Assembly: GCA_937996825.1 (NCBI GenBank)
Contig: CALKUJ010000037.1
Location: forward strand, 1 to 15,553
From: an uncultured Polynucleobacter sp.
Lineage (GTDB): Bacteria; Pseudomonadota; Gammaproteobacteria; Burkholderiales; Burkholderiaceae
Length of the DNA: 15,553 nucleotides
Reading direction: 5' to 3'
A program made the position numbers and the translations under genes. Position 1 is the first letter of the stretch; each line of letters opens with the position of its first letter. Positions 7,143 through 14,499 of this stretch are shown piece after piece. The notes under the pieces were generated by a model. That model worked only from the letters and a program-made list of their open reading frames with translations. It was not told the origin of the DNA and searched no databases.

Positions 7143-7995
7143 AGCATTACTTGTAAAAGCTCCTGCAAAAATAAATCGTTTTCTTCATGTTGTTGGACAA
7201 AGAGAAGACGGATACCACCTACTTCAGACCGTTTTTCAACTGATTGATCTTCATGACGATGTTCGCCTAACTCTCTCCTCAGATGGACGCATAGAACGCA
7301 CTGAGGGCGCTGCGGACATTCCTGCTGAAGATGACCTGGTTGTTCGCGCTGCAAAACTACTTCAGGAATATAGCCAAACCAAGCAGGGTTGCACCATTCA
7401 AGTAGAAAAACGCATCCCCATGGGAGCAGGTCTTGGTGGAGGATCATCAGATGCAGCGGCAACGCTTTGGGGTCTTAATGAGTTATGGGGTCTTCAGTTA
7501 AGCCGCCAGGAATTGATGAACTTAGGTGTGAAACTTGGTGCAGATGTGCCTTTTTTCTTGTTTGGTGAAAATGCTTTTGCAGAGGGCATAGGGGAGCTTT
7601 TGCAAGCTGTGAAGCTGCCAGAGTCCTGTTTTTTATTGATTTATCCAAAAGTTCACATACCAACTGTGGATGTCTTCAAAGACCCAAATTTGACGAGAAA
7701 TCACCCAGCCGTTACAATCTCAGACTTTATTGATTCACCCAATTTGGAACAATTTGGCAAGAACGATTGTGAAGAGGTGGTGATTCAAAAGTATCAGGAA
7801 GTTGCAGCAGTATTGAATTGGCTTCACTTACAGGCTCCGCAGTCGAGCCCAAGGATGTCAGGATCTGGTAGCAGTGTGTTTGTTGCCCTCGAAACTGAGC
7901 TAGCCAATCGTTTACTGAGTCAACTGCCTCATCAATGGATCGGTTTTGTGGTGCGGGGCCTCTCAAGGCATCCGTCATACAATCCAAGTTCATAG
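7135..7995 (+). CDS. ispE: 4-diphosphocytidyl-2-C-methyl-D-erythritol kinase IspE
   Basis: A GHMP-family kinase that phosphorylates CDP-methylerythritol at the 2-hydroxyl, the fourth step of the MEP route to isoprenoid precursors. From ATG 7135 the protein has 286 residues. Lys12 (APAKINRF) and Asp137 (KLGADVPFFL) match the catalytic pair. The glycine-rich ATP loop is PMGAGLGGGSSDAAA at 95-109, and the third GHMP motif is RMSGSGSSVF at 240-249. ATG 7135 is chosen over the in-frame TTG at 7123 because it lies just before the conserved KAPAKIN block and has GAAGAG upstream. The ATGACTAA overlap with the preceding lolB-type gene implies translational coupling. tRNA-Gln begins 13 bp after the stop. 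Confidence 0.96.
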   Translation: MTKALLVKAPAKINRFLHVVGQREDGYHLLQTVFQLIDLHDDVRLTLSSDGRIERTEGAADIPAEDDLVVRAAKLLQEYSQTKQGCTIQVEKRIPMGAGLGGGSSDAAATLWGLNELWGLQLSRQELMNLGVKLGADVPFFLFGENAFAEGIGELLQAVKLPESCFLLIYPKVHIPTVDVFKDPNLTRNHPAVTISDFIDSPNLEQFGKNDCEEVVIQKYQEVAAVLNWLHLQAPQSSPRMSGSGSSVFVALETELANRLLSQLPHQWIGFVVRGLSRHPSYNPSS

Positions 7996-8008
7996 GAGTA
8001 GATGCGAG

Positions 8009-8085
8009 AGGGGAGTCGCCAAGCTGGTTAAGGCACCGGATTTTGATTCCGGCATGCGAAGGTTCGAATCCTTCTTCCCCTGCCA
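8009..8085 (+). tRNA. tRNA-Gln (anticodon TTG)
   Basis: A 77-nt cloverleaf with encoded CCA. The acceptor stem pairs 8009-8015 with 8075-8081, with one G-U at its base, followed by discriminator G 8082 and CCA 8083-8085. The anticodon stem 8036-8040/8048-8052 encloses loop TTTTGAT with anticodon TTG at 8043-8045. The T arm pairs 8058-8062 with 8070-8074 around TTCGAAT. The close fit between ispE and prs suggests it is cut from an mRNA transcript; this ispE-tRNA-Gln-prs order is common in betaproteobacteria. Confidence 0.97.
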
Positions 8086-8128
8086 AAACTTGTCGCATAA
8101 TCTAACTACTCATTCAAAAACACCAAAT

Positions 8129-9100
8129 ATGACAAAAGAACCTATGCAACATGAAACCATGATGGTTTTCACAGGCAATGCCAATCCTGCTTTGGCAAAG
8201 GCCGTGACTGATCACTTAAATATTCCTCTTGGAAAAGCTGAAGTTGGTCGCTTTTCAGACGGTGAAATTCAAGTAGAAATACAAGAAAACGTTCGTGGTA
8301 AGCATGTGGTGGTTCTTCAATCTACTTGCGCACCTGCCAATGACAACCTGATGGAACTCATGATCATGGTTGATGCATTGAAGCGAGCATCTGCAGGCAG
8401 AATTACCGCAGTGATTCCTTACTTCGGTTATGCACGTCAAGACAGAAGACCTAGATCTGCTCGTGTGGCGATCTCTGCCCGCTTGGTAGCCAATATGTTG
8501 CAACAAGTTGCTGGGGTTGATCGCGTCTTGACCATGGATTTACATGCTGACCAAATCCAAGGCTTTTTTGATATTCCGGTGGATAACATTTACGCATCAC
8601 CAATCCTTTTGACCGATCTACAGACCAAAAAGAGTCCAGACTTATTGGTGGTATCTCCAGACGTTGGTGGTGTTGTACGAGCTCGAGCTTTGGCCAAACA
8701 ATTGGGTTGCGATTTAGCCATCATCGATAAACGCCGTCCAAAAGCCAACGTTTCTGAAGTGATGCATGTGATTGGTGAAGTCGAAGGACGTCACTGCGTG
8801 ATCATGGACGACATGATCGACACAGGCGGCACACTTTGTAAAGCAGCCCAAGTTCTCAAAGAACGTGGTGCTAAGAGCGTGGTGGCCTACTGTACACACC
8901 CAGTTCTATCGGGTGGTGCCGTTGGTCGTATCGCAGAATCAGCTTTGGATGAAGTGGTGGTCACTGACACCATTCCTCTCAATGATGAAGCTAAAAAACT
9001 CAATAAAATCAGGGTTTTATCTACAGCACCATTGCTAGCAGAGACACTATCTCGCATCAGCACTGGTGATTCTGTCATGTCACTATTTGCTGATTCTTAA
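8129..9100 (+). CDS. prs: Ribose-phosphate pyrophosphokinase (PRPP synthetase)
   Basis: Makes 5-phosphoribosyl-1-pyrophosphate from ribose 5-phosphate and ATP, feeding purine, pyrimidine, histidine, tryptophan and NAD synthesis. From ATG 8129 it has 323 residues, close to the class I length. Visible motifs are the NANPALA start region, the ATP-side loop FGYARQDRRPRS (99-110), DLHADQIQGFF with His139, KRRP (201-204), and the PRPP-binding loop VIMDDMIDTGGTL (224-236). The frame is open back through the tRNA, but nothing there is protein-like. ATG 8129 lacks a clear Shine-Dalgarno; ATG 8144 (six codons on, after AAAAGAA) is an alternative start. A hairpin with a U-tract follows 41 bp after the stop. 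Confidence 0.96.
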   Translation: MTKEPMQHETMMVFTGNANPALAKAVTDHLNIPLGKAEVGRFSDGEIQVEIQENVRGKHVVVLQSTCAPANDNLMELMIMVDALKRASAGRITAVIPYFGYARQDRRPRSARVAISARLVANMLQQVAGVDRVLTMDLHADQIQGFFDIPVDNIYASPILLTDLQTKKSPDLLVVSPDVGGVVRARALAKQLGCDLAIIDKRRPKANVSEVMHVIGEVEGRHCVIMDDMIDTGGTLCKAAQVLKERGAKSVVAYCTHPVLSGGAVGRIAESALDEVVVTDTIPLNDEAKKLNKIRVLSTAPLLAETLSRISTGDSVMSLFADS

Positions 9101-9141
9101 GATATTCCCCTAAGAATCAAGCTTTTTACGATAGAATAGAG

Positions 9142-9184
9142 GGCTTTCCTGTTTGGTCGCGAACAGAAAAGCCTTTGTTTTATT
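9142..9184 (+). terminator. Terminator-like hairpin between prs and rplY
   Basis: Arms 9142-9153 and 9162-9173 pair over 12 positions with one mismatch around an 8-nt loop, followed by TTTGTTTTATT. This fits an intrinsic terminator for the ispE-tRNA-prs transcript. It lies only about 20 nt before the rplY ATG. A TAGAAT hexamer at 9132-9137 just upstream, if a promoter, would place the hairpin in the rplY leader as an attenuator. Confidence 0.65.
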
Positions 9185-9201
9185 AATTATTTGGAGTTCA
9201 T

Positions 9202-9849
9202 ATGAAAGTTGTCGCTTACGAACGTAGCGTACAGGGAACTGGTGCGAGCCGCCGCCTGCGCAATGCTGGAAAAACACCCGGCATTATTTATGGTGGTACT
9301 GAAGCCCCTCAAGCTGTAGAGCTAGATCACAATGCACTTTTTCACGCTTTGCGTAAAGAAGCATTCCACTCATCAATTTTAGACATTGAAGTTGCAGGAA
9401 AGACTCAAAAAGCTCTTTTGCGTAACTATCAAATGCATCCTTTTAAGCCATTGGTTTTGCACATTGACTTTCAACGTGTAGACATCAATAAGAAGATTCA
9501 CGTTAAGGTGCCATTGCACTTCGTGAACGCTGAAGTTGCACCTGCCGTTAAATTAGGTGGCGCTTTGATCAGCCACATCGCTACTGAAATCGAAGTGATT
9601 TGCTTACCAGCAGATTTACCAGAATTCATTCAAGTTGATTTGAGCAAGATTGAAGTTGGTCATTCAATTCACGTTAAAGACGTTGCTTTGCCAAAAGGTC
9701 TTTCACTTGTACCTCACTTGGAAGCTGAAAACCCAGTTGTTGCGAATGCTCGTATTCCAACTGTTAAGGCAGAAACAACCGAAGCTCCAGTTGCTCCAGC
9801 AGCACCTGTTGCAACGACTGCTAAAGAACCAAAGGAAGAAAAGAAGTAA
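9202..9849 (+). CDS. rplY: Ribosomal protein L25, long form (TL5/Ctc family)
   Basis: This protein binds 5S rRNA in the large ribosomal subunit. The 215 residues hold the L25 domain (about 1-95, with RSVQGTGASRRLRNAGKTPGI and MHPFKPLVLHIDFQRVD) and the second beta domain of the TL5/Ctc type (about 97-190). A low-complexity tail of Ala, Pro, Val and then Lys and Glu follows (from about 190). E. coli L25 has only the first domain; the long form is usual in most other bacteria. A clear GGAG at 9193-9196 lies five bases before the ATG. The gene stands between a hairpin upstream and a strong terminator downstream, so it is probably its own transcription unit. Confidence 0.96.
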   Translation: MKVVAYERSVQGTGASRRLRNAGKTPGIIYGGTEAPQAVELDHNALFHALRKEAFHSSILDIEVAGKTQKALLRNYQMHPFKPLVLHIDFQRVDINKKIHVKVPLHFVNAEVAPAVKLGGALISHIATEIEVICLPADLPEFIQVDLSKIEVGHSIHVKDVALPKGLSLVPHLEAENPVVANARIPTVKAETTEAPVAPAAPVATTAKEPKEEKK

Positions 9850-9862
9850 TCTTCTTCAGCTG

Positions 9863-9892
9863 AAAAAAACCCGCATCACGCGGGTTTTTTTT
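9863..9892 (+). terminator. Intrinsic terminator after rplY
   Basis: CCCGC (9870-9874) pairs with GCGGG (9880-9884) around loop ATCAC. Seven A (9863-9869) precede and eight T (9885-9892) follow, extending the stem and providing the U-tract. It begins 13 bp after the rplY stop and could also act on the opposite strand. Confidence 0.93.
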
Positions 9893-9903
9893 CGCCCCAA
9901 AAA

Positions 9904-9909
9904 TAGACT
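9904..9909 (+). promoter_or_regulatory. Candidate -10 box (TAGACT) before pth
   Basis: pth follows the rplY terminator by only 28 bp, so it needs read-through or its own promoter. TAGACT ends 11 nt before the ATG. No -35 is evident, and the upstream positions are occupied by the terminator. No Shine-Dalgarno is obvious either. Confidence 0.25.
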
Positions 9910-9920
9910 AAAGTAGCGAT

Positions 9921-10511
9921 ATGTTCAAATTAATTGTTGGCCTTGGCAACCCTGGCACCAAACACGAGAAAGATCGGCACAATGCCGGTTTTTGGTTGCT
10001 AGATGAAATCGCACGCCTACACCAAGGCAACTGGCAAGATGACCCTAAATTTTTTGGTCAAGTTTCTAAAATCAAATTAGGCCAAGAAGATACCTACCTC
10101 CTAAAGCCTACAACTTTTATGAATCGAAGTGGTCAAGCAGTTGCTGCGTTGTGCCGCTTTCATAAAATCAATCCAGACTCAATGCTGATCATTCATGATG
10201 AGCTTGACTTAAAGCCCGGTGTAGCACGCCTCAAATGGGCTGGAGGTTTGGGCGGACACAATGGTTTAAAAGACATCAGTGCACACCTCAACACCAATGA
10301 CTACTGGCGCCTAAGACTTGGCATTGGTCATCCGCGAGACTCGGAAGAAGGTAAAAGAAATTTAGATGTGGCAGATTACGTTCTTAAAAAACCAAGGCTT
10401 GAAGAGCAAATTGATATTGATCGAGCGATGTCTTGTTTTTTAAAAGTTCTGCCGTTGATTGCAAAGAACGAAATGAATGCAGCAACCATGGAGTTGCACA
10501 GCAATACTTGA
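9921..10511 (+). CDS. pth: Peptidyl-tRNA hydrolase Pth
   Basis: Recycles tRNA by cleaving peptidyl-tRNA that drops off the ribosome; essential in many bacteria. The 196 residues keep all active-site positions at the E. coli numbers: Asn10 (GLGNPG), His20 (DRHNAGF), Asn68 (TTFMNRSG), Asp93 (IIHDELDL) and Asn114 (GGLGGHNG). The conserved N-terminus FKLIVGLGNPG fixes ATG 9921. The rplY-pth order is typical of proteobacteria. The stop TGA at 10509-10511 abuts the stop of the convergent ferredoxin gene with no base between. Confidence 0.97.
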   Translation: MFKLIVGLGNPGTKHEKDRHNAGFWLLDEIARLHQGNWQDDPKFFGQVSKIKLGQEDTYLLKPTTFMNRSGQAVAALCRFHKINPDSMLIIHDELDLKPGVARLKWAGGLGGHNGLKDISAHLNTNDYWRLRLGIGHPRDSEEGKRNLDVADYVLKKPRLEEQIDIDRAMSCFLKVLPLIAKNEMNAATMELHSNT

Positions 10512-10766
10512 TTAGCTGGTTTTGCCAGTGAGGATTTTGTATTTTTGCATTAACTGATCTTTGCTCTCCACATACTCCGGATGAAGCGGGATACAGTCGA
10601 CTGGGCAAACTTGACGGCACTGTGGCACATCATAGTGACCAACGCACTCAGTGCACTTATTAGGATCAATCTCATAGATTTCTAAACCCATGGTGATTGC
10701 ATCATTCGGGCACTCAGGCTCACACACATCACAATTGATGCATTCGTCCGTAATCATCAGTGCCAT
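10512..10766 (-). CDS. YfhL-type 2[4Fe-4S] ferredoxin
   Basis: A small electron carrier of 84 residues, starting MALMITDECINCDVCEPECP. Cluster-binding cysteines are C9, C12, C15 and C19 for the first motif, and C38, C41, C50 and C54 for the second, with the longer CTECVGHYDVPQCRQVC spacing (C-x2-C-x8-C-x3-C) typical of the YfhL/Allochromatium-type ferredoxins. C58 is an additional cysteine. The start has AGGG seven bases upstream. It lies 22 bp downstream of coaD on the same strand; this coaD-fdx pairing is common in betaproteobacteria. The redox partner is not evident from the window. Confidence 0.95.
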   Translation of the reverse strand: MALMITDECINCDVCEPECPNDAITMGLEIYEIDPNKCTECVGHYDVPQCRQVCPVDCIPLHPEYVESKDQLMQKYKILTGKTS

Positions 10767-10788
10767 TGATATACCCTAAATAATGTCA

Positions 10789-11262
10789 TTAAATCTTTTT
10801 TGCCAACCATTTTTCCACTGAAGGAAATACAAACTTACTCACGTCGCCACCCAGAAGAGCGATTTCTCGAACAAATGTACCAGAAATAAATTGGTACTGA
10901 TCTGATGGGGTCAAGAACAAAGTCTCAACATCAGGCAACAAATAACGATTCATGCCTGCCATTTGAAATTCATACTCAAAATCTGAAACCGCCCTCAAAC
11001 CACGAACAATCACGCGAGCATTGTTCTTTCTCACAAAATCTTTTAACAAACCACTGAAGCCTTCAACGCGAACATTGGTATAGTGACCCAAGACTTCACG
11101 AGAAATATCAATTCTTTCTTCAAGAGAAAAAATTGGTTTTTTATTCTTACTATCAGCAACACCCACAACCACTTCATCAAAAATTGATGAGGCACGACGA
11201 ACTAAATCTTCATGCCCTCTAGTAAAGGGATCAAATGTTCCTGGATATACAGCAACTGTCAT
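10789..11262 (-). CDS. coaD: Phosphopantetheine adenylyltransferase CoaD
   Basis: Catalyses the fourth step of coenzyme A synthesis, adding AMP to 4'-phosphopantetheine. The 157 residues match the usual size. The nucleotidyltransferase motif is GTFDPFTRGH at 8-17 (T-x-G-H type), with VIVRGLR near 84-90 and FISGTFVREI at 125-134. The last is the ISSTxxR motif with Gly128 in place of the second Ser. A GGGAG Shine-Dalgarno precedes the ATG, in the 24-bp gap after rsmD. The rsmD-coaD pairing is widespread in bacteria. Confidence 0.96.
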   Translation of the reverse strand: MTVAVYPGTFDPFTRGHEDLVRRASSIFDEVVVGVADSKNKKPIFSLEERIDISREVLGHYTNVRVEGFSGLLKDFVRKNNARVIVRGLRAVSDFEYEFQMAGMNRYLLPDVETLFLTPSDQYQFISGTFVREIALLGGDVSKFVFPSVEKWLAKKI

Positions 11263-11286
11263 GGTTCTCTCCCAACCTTAAGCAAC

Positions 11287-11886
11287 TTATATTGTTTTTG
11301 GGGACATCAAAGTACCAATTGCCACCCCGGAACGTATGGTACGACGAATTTCCCAAAAATCGCCATATTCTGCAATTTCTTTCAATAAATTTTCGGGGCT
11401 GATTTCTTTTGGGTGCTCCATATAGATAGCACATCCATTATTTTTCTTGGTTATCCTGACCGCTTGCTTAAGGGCCTCTAAAAACAAGCCCTGCTCTGAA
11501 AATGGGGGGTCAATGAAGCAAATATCAACCGAATTCTCTGGCTGCCTAGAAGCGCTTGTAATAGCACTTCCTTTGATGAACTCCGCGCTTCCCAAAAAAC
11601 CATCTTTGCTTAAATTCAGATAGTTTTCTTTTAATGCATCATGCACCTGTTTCGAGGCATCAATCATGGTGACTTTTTGTGCACCCCGTGACAGAGCCTC
11701 AAAACCTAAAGCTCCTGTTCCAGCGAACATATCCAAACAAATCAAATCATCAACGCGCTGACCCAAACAATTAAACAGTGTTTCTCTGGTTCTATCTGCT
11801 GTAGGTCTTAACCCTGGTGAGTCAATCACCTTGATTGATCTTCCTCGCCATGCACCACCAATGATTCTGACTTTGCCAGGGGTCAT
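11287..11886 (-). CDS. rsmD: 16S rRNA (guanine-966-N2) methyltransferase RsmD
   Basis: A SAM-dependent methylase of 16S rRNA G966 near the P site. The 199 residues begin with the basic KVRIIGGAWRGRSIKV block and LRPTADRTRETLFNCL. The SAM-binding motif is LDMFAGTGALGFEALSRGA at 51-69, and the catalytic N/DPPF/Y motif appears as DPPF at 126-129. The start codon overlaps the stop of the upstream M16 gene by four bases (ATGA, 11883-11886), so translation is likely coupled. Confidence 0.95.
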   Translation of the reverse strand: MTPGKVRIIGGAWRGRSIKVIDSPGLRPTADRTRETLFNCLGQRVDDLICLDMFAGTGALGFEALSRGAQKVTMIDASKQVHDALKENYLNLSKDGFLGSAEFIKGSAITSASRQPENSVDICFIDPPFSEQGLFLEALKQAVRITKKNNGCAIYMEHPKEISPENLLKEIAEYGDFWEIRRTIRSGVAIGTLMSPKTI

Positions 11887-13202
11887 GGAGCCCCAACCAC
11901 AACAGTCACCATCTGGTTAACGTCTAAATTCTTTTTAAAGGCAGCAATCACCTGCTCTTTAGTTACTTTGCGCAGTTCATTGGTCCACTGATCGAGAGTA
12001 TCTAAAGGTAGATCATTCCAGGCAATGCTTGAAACGTTATCTAAAATTTTGCGATTACTATCGATTCTTAACGGGAATCCATTCACAAGATTATCTTTTG
12101 CAGCCTGAAGCTCTTCATCGCTTGGCCCATTCGCAATGAAATCACCAATGGTTTTTTTCATCACATCAACCGCTAAATCTGCTTGAGATTTTTGCGTTTG
12201 CATTCCAGCCACATATGGCCCAATCTGTCTTCCAGGCGCCACATAACTGTAGACGCTATAAGCCAAACCTCTTTTTTCGCGAACCTCTTTGACAAGGCGC
12301 GAAACAAATCCGCCGCCACCCAAAATGTAATTACCGACCAACATTGGGAAGTAATCTGGATCTTTCCTTGCGATAGCAGGCATTCCCATTGAGATATGTG
12401 CTTGCTGAGCTTCATGAGGAATCTTGATGACTAGATTTGATTGCTTATTTTTATCAAATCGCAAAACATCAGGAACCTGCTGCTGCACCTTCATTTCTTT
12501 TGGAATGGATGACATCAATCGATCAAGCAATTGATCTAACTCAGCACGTCCAATATCACCCACAACAGTTACTTTGCTTCCTTTTGCGGCGTATCTTGAT
12601 GCATAAAAACGTTTCAAATCTTCAGATTTGATTGCCTGAATTGTTTTGATTGTTGGCGAATTAGCAAAAGGATGCTGGCCATATATTTGACGATCAAACT
12701 CTTTTGATAACTTGGTTTCAGGTTTCAAGTCAGCCTCCCTGATTGCTGACACTGTGCGCTCTTGCTCTCTTTTGAGAATTTTAGGATCAAATACCGGTGC
12801 CTTGAGAATCGAGCTTACTAAATCAATTGCAGCTGATCTTCTCTTGTCGTCACTCAAGGTACGCAAACGCATGCTGGCTCGCTCGGCACTGGCACTAAAA
12901 CTCAAACCCGCACCAAGATCCGCTAAACGGTCTGATATCTCCGCCTCGGAAATCAAGCGGCCATTGAACATTGATCCGTTATCAATCATTCCTGCCGTCA
13001 TACCAGCCAAACCTAATTGATCTTTAGGGTCGTTGACTGAACCAGCATGCCAATCAATTTGTAAATCAATCATCGGTATGCTCCTGGCTTCAACCAAATA
13101 AACCAGAGCCCCACTGCTGTGTACCCAATGATTGATCTTTGCATTTGCATGAGCAAGCGTTGCACCAAAACTAAAAACAATGATTGCTAATAAATTTTTC
13201 AT
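11883..13202 (-). CDS. M16-family peptidase-like protein, non-catalytic subunit
   Basis: Exported protein of 439 residues with a type I signal peptide (MKNLLAIIVFSFGATLAHA). Both M16 half-domains are recognisable: WHAGSVNDPKDQLGLAGMTAGM (about 51-72), then NYILGGGGFVSRLVKEVREKRGLAYSVYSY (291-320). Where active M16 enzymes have the zinc motif HxxEH, this protein reads LAGMTAGM, so it cannot bind the metal. The Arg/Tyr-containing C-terminal region around 302-318 is kept. This is the pattern of heterodimeric M16B peptidases, in which one subunit gives zinc and the partner substrate-binding residues. It starts one base after the stop of the HxxEH-bearing gene, its expected partner, with GAGG before the ATG. 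The substrate is unknown. Confidence 0.93.
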   Translation of the reverse strand: MKNLLAIIVFSFGATLAHANAKINHWVHSSGALVYLVEARSIPMIDLQIDWHAGSVNDPKDQLGLAGMTAGMIDNGSMFNGRLISEAEISDRLADLGAGLSFSASAERASMRLRTLSDDKRRSAAIDLVSSILKAPVFDPKILKREQERTVSAIREADLKPETKLSKEFDRQIYGQHPFANSPTIKTIQAIKSEDLKRFYASRYAAKGSKVTVVGDIGRAELDQLLDRLMSSIPKEMKVQQQVPDVLRFDKNKQSNLVIKIPHEAQQAHISMGMPAIARKDPDYFPMLVGNYILGGGGFVSRLVKEVREKRGLAYSVYSYVAPGRQIGPYVAGMQTQKSQADLAVDVMKKTIGDFIANGPSDEELQAAKDNLVNGFPLRIDSNRKILDNVSSIAWNDLPLDTLDQWTNELRKVTKEQVIAAFKKNLDVNQMVTVVVGAP

Positions 13203-13203
13203 C

Positions 13204-14499
13204 TTAGTGCCTCATTCCTGCAGGCACAGCTTGCGTACCAGTGGTTTTCTTTTGAACTGCTTGAGGGTCTAAAGTTGCAACAGTCAGTGAATCATCGACG
13301 AGGTATTTGCCAACCACCCTTTGAATATCTTCTGACTTAACTTTTTGCACATTGAGCAACATGTCATCCAAATACTTCCAAGAAATGCCGTTCATTTCTG
13401 CAATTCCAATCTCCATGGCCTGCGCAAAGATTGAATCTCGCTTATAAATCTGAGCTGACACTAACTGGGTTTTGACACGATCTAACTCACTATTGCTCAC
13501 ACCCTTGGTCTTAATCTCTGTCAGTATCTTTCTGATATTTTCTTCGATGACAGTCAGTCTTTTACCTTTGGCAGGACTTGCAGAAATTGAGAATAACTGC
13601 GGTCCTCTTCCTGTCATTCCATAGGAAGCGTCAACGCTATCAGCCAAACGCAGATCTTTCACCATCTGTCTATTCAATCTTGAGTTCGAATGCCCATCCA
13701 ATATGGCAGATAAAACACTCAAGGCATAAGGATCGATGGCATTCAAATCACTTGGCTCAATCTTAGGAACTTTCCACGCCATGGTAATTTCTGGATTTTC
13801 TGCTGGCGCCTTCACCACAATTCTTTTTGTTCCAATTTGTGGAATTTCAATCTGAGGCTTTCTTTCTTTGATCTTTTTTGCCGGTATTGGTCCATAGTAT
13901 TTTTCTGCTAACGCTTTGACGTCTTTCGGCAAGACATCACCAGTTACAACCAATACAGCATTGTTCGGGGCATACCAGTCTTGATACCACTCTAGAGCAT
14001 CTTGGTAAGTCATGTTTTTTAAATCATCCATCCAACCAATGATCGGATTGCGATAGGGACTGTTAGCAAATGCAGCTGCCATCAACTGCTCATAAACAAT
14101 GGCTTTTGATTGGTCGTCCGTTCTTAAGCGGCGCTCTTCCATCACCACTTGAATCTCTTTTGCAAATTCTTCTTTATCGATTCGTAGATTCTGCATACGA
14201 TCAGCTTCTAAGGCCATCATGGCCGGTAAATGACTTTTTTCAATTTGCTGAAAATAGGCGGTGTAATCTTTACTCGTGAAGGCGTTGTCTCGACCACCCA
14301 CTGCGGCTACTTTTTTAGAAAACTCACCTGGCTTTAAATTTTTCGTGCCCTTGAACATCATGTGCTCTAACACGTGGGCCACACCTGTTTTGCCGTTGAC
14401 CTCATCCATTGATCCTGCTCGATACCAAACCATGTGAGCCACAGTTGGGGCGCGATGATCTTCTCGAACAATCACCTTCATTCCATTTGATAGCTGCAT
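13204..14499 (-). CDS. M16-family zinc peptidase, catalytic subunit, N-terminus missing
   Basis: 431 residues from the only available ATG. The zinc site is HVLEH (His42, Glu45, His46), with a distal Glu at about 121-122 in VVMEERR. The second half-domain carries LDGHSNSRLNRQMVKDLRLADSVDASYG. Betaproteobacterial relatives normally start with an export signal of some 20-30 residues before the (F/Y)xLSNGMKVIV strand. Here the reading frame begins exactly at MQLSNGMKVIVRED, and the M16 frame has a TAG two codons upstream (14503-14505). The upstream DNA belongs to an unrelated Bacteroidota-like gene, so the true 5' end is absent from this contig rather than lost by evolution. It pairs with the non-catalytic M16 gene downstream. 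Confidence 0.9.
   Translation of the reverse strand: MQLSNGMKVIVREDHRAPTVAHMVWYRAGSMDEVNGKTGVAHVLEHMMFKGTKNLKPGEFSKKVAAVGGRDNAFTSKDYTAYFQQIEKSHLPAMMALEADRMQNLRIDKEEFAKEIQVVMEERRLRTDDQSKAIVYEQLMAAAFANSPYRNPIIGWMDDLKNMTYQDALEWYQDWYAPNNAVLVVTGDVLPKDVKALAEKYYGPIPAKKIKERKPQIEIPQIGTKRIVVKAPAENPEITMAWKVPKIEPSDLNAIDPYALSVLSAILDGHSNSRLNRQMVKDLRLADSVDASYGMTGRGPQLFSISASPAKGKRLTVIEENIRKILTEIKTKGVSNSELDRVKTQLVSAQIYKRDSIFAQAMEIGIAEMNGISWKYLDDMLLNVQKVKSEDIQRVVGKYLVDDSLTVATLDPQAVQKKTTGTQAVPAGMRH

Noticed and set aside
7946..8128. N-terminal extension of prs reading through tRNA-Gln
   Set aside because: The frame is merely open. It overlaps ispE and the whole tRNA and gives no family-like sequence; PRPP synthetases start near NANPALA.
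9650..9916. Leu/Gln-rich frame at the end of rplY
   Set aside because: Low-complexity product of the Ala/Pro/Val tail of L25 read in another frame, running into the terminator.
10514..10527. Hairpin at the pth/ferredoxin boundary as a bidirectional terminator
   Set aside because: Only four base pairs (CTGG/CCAG) and no adjacent U-tract.
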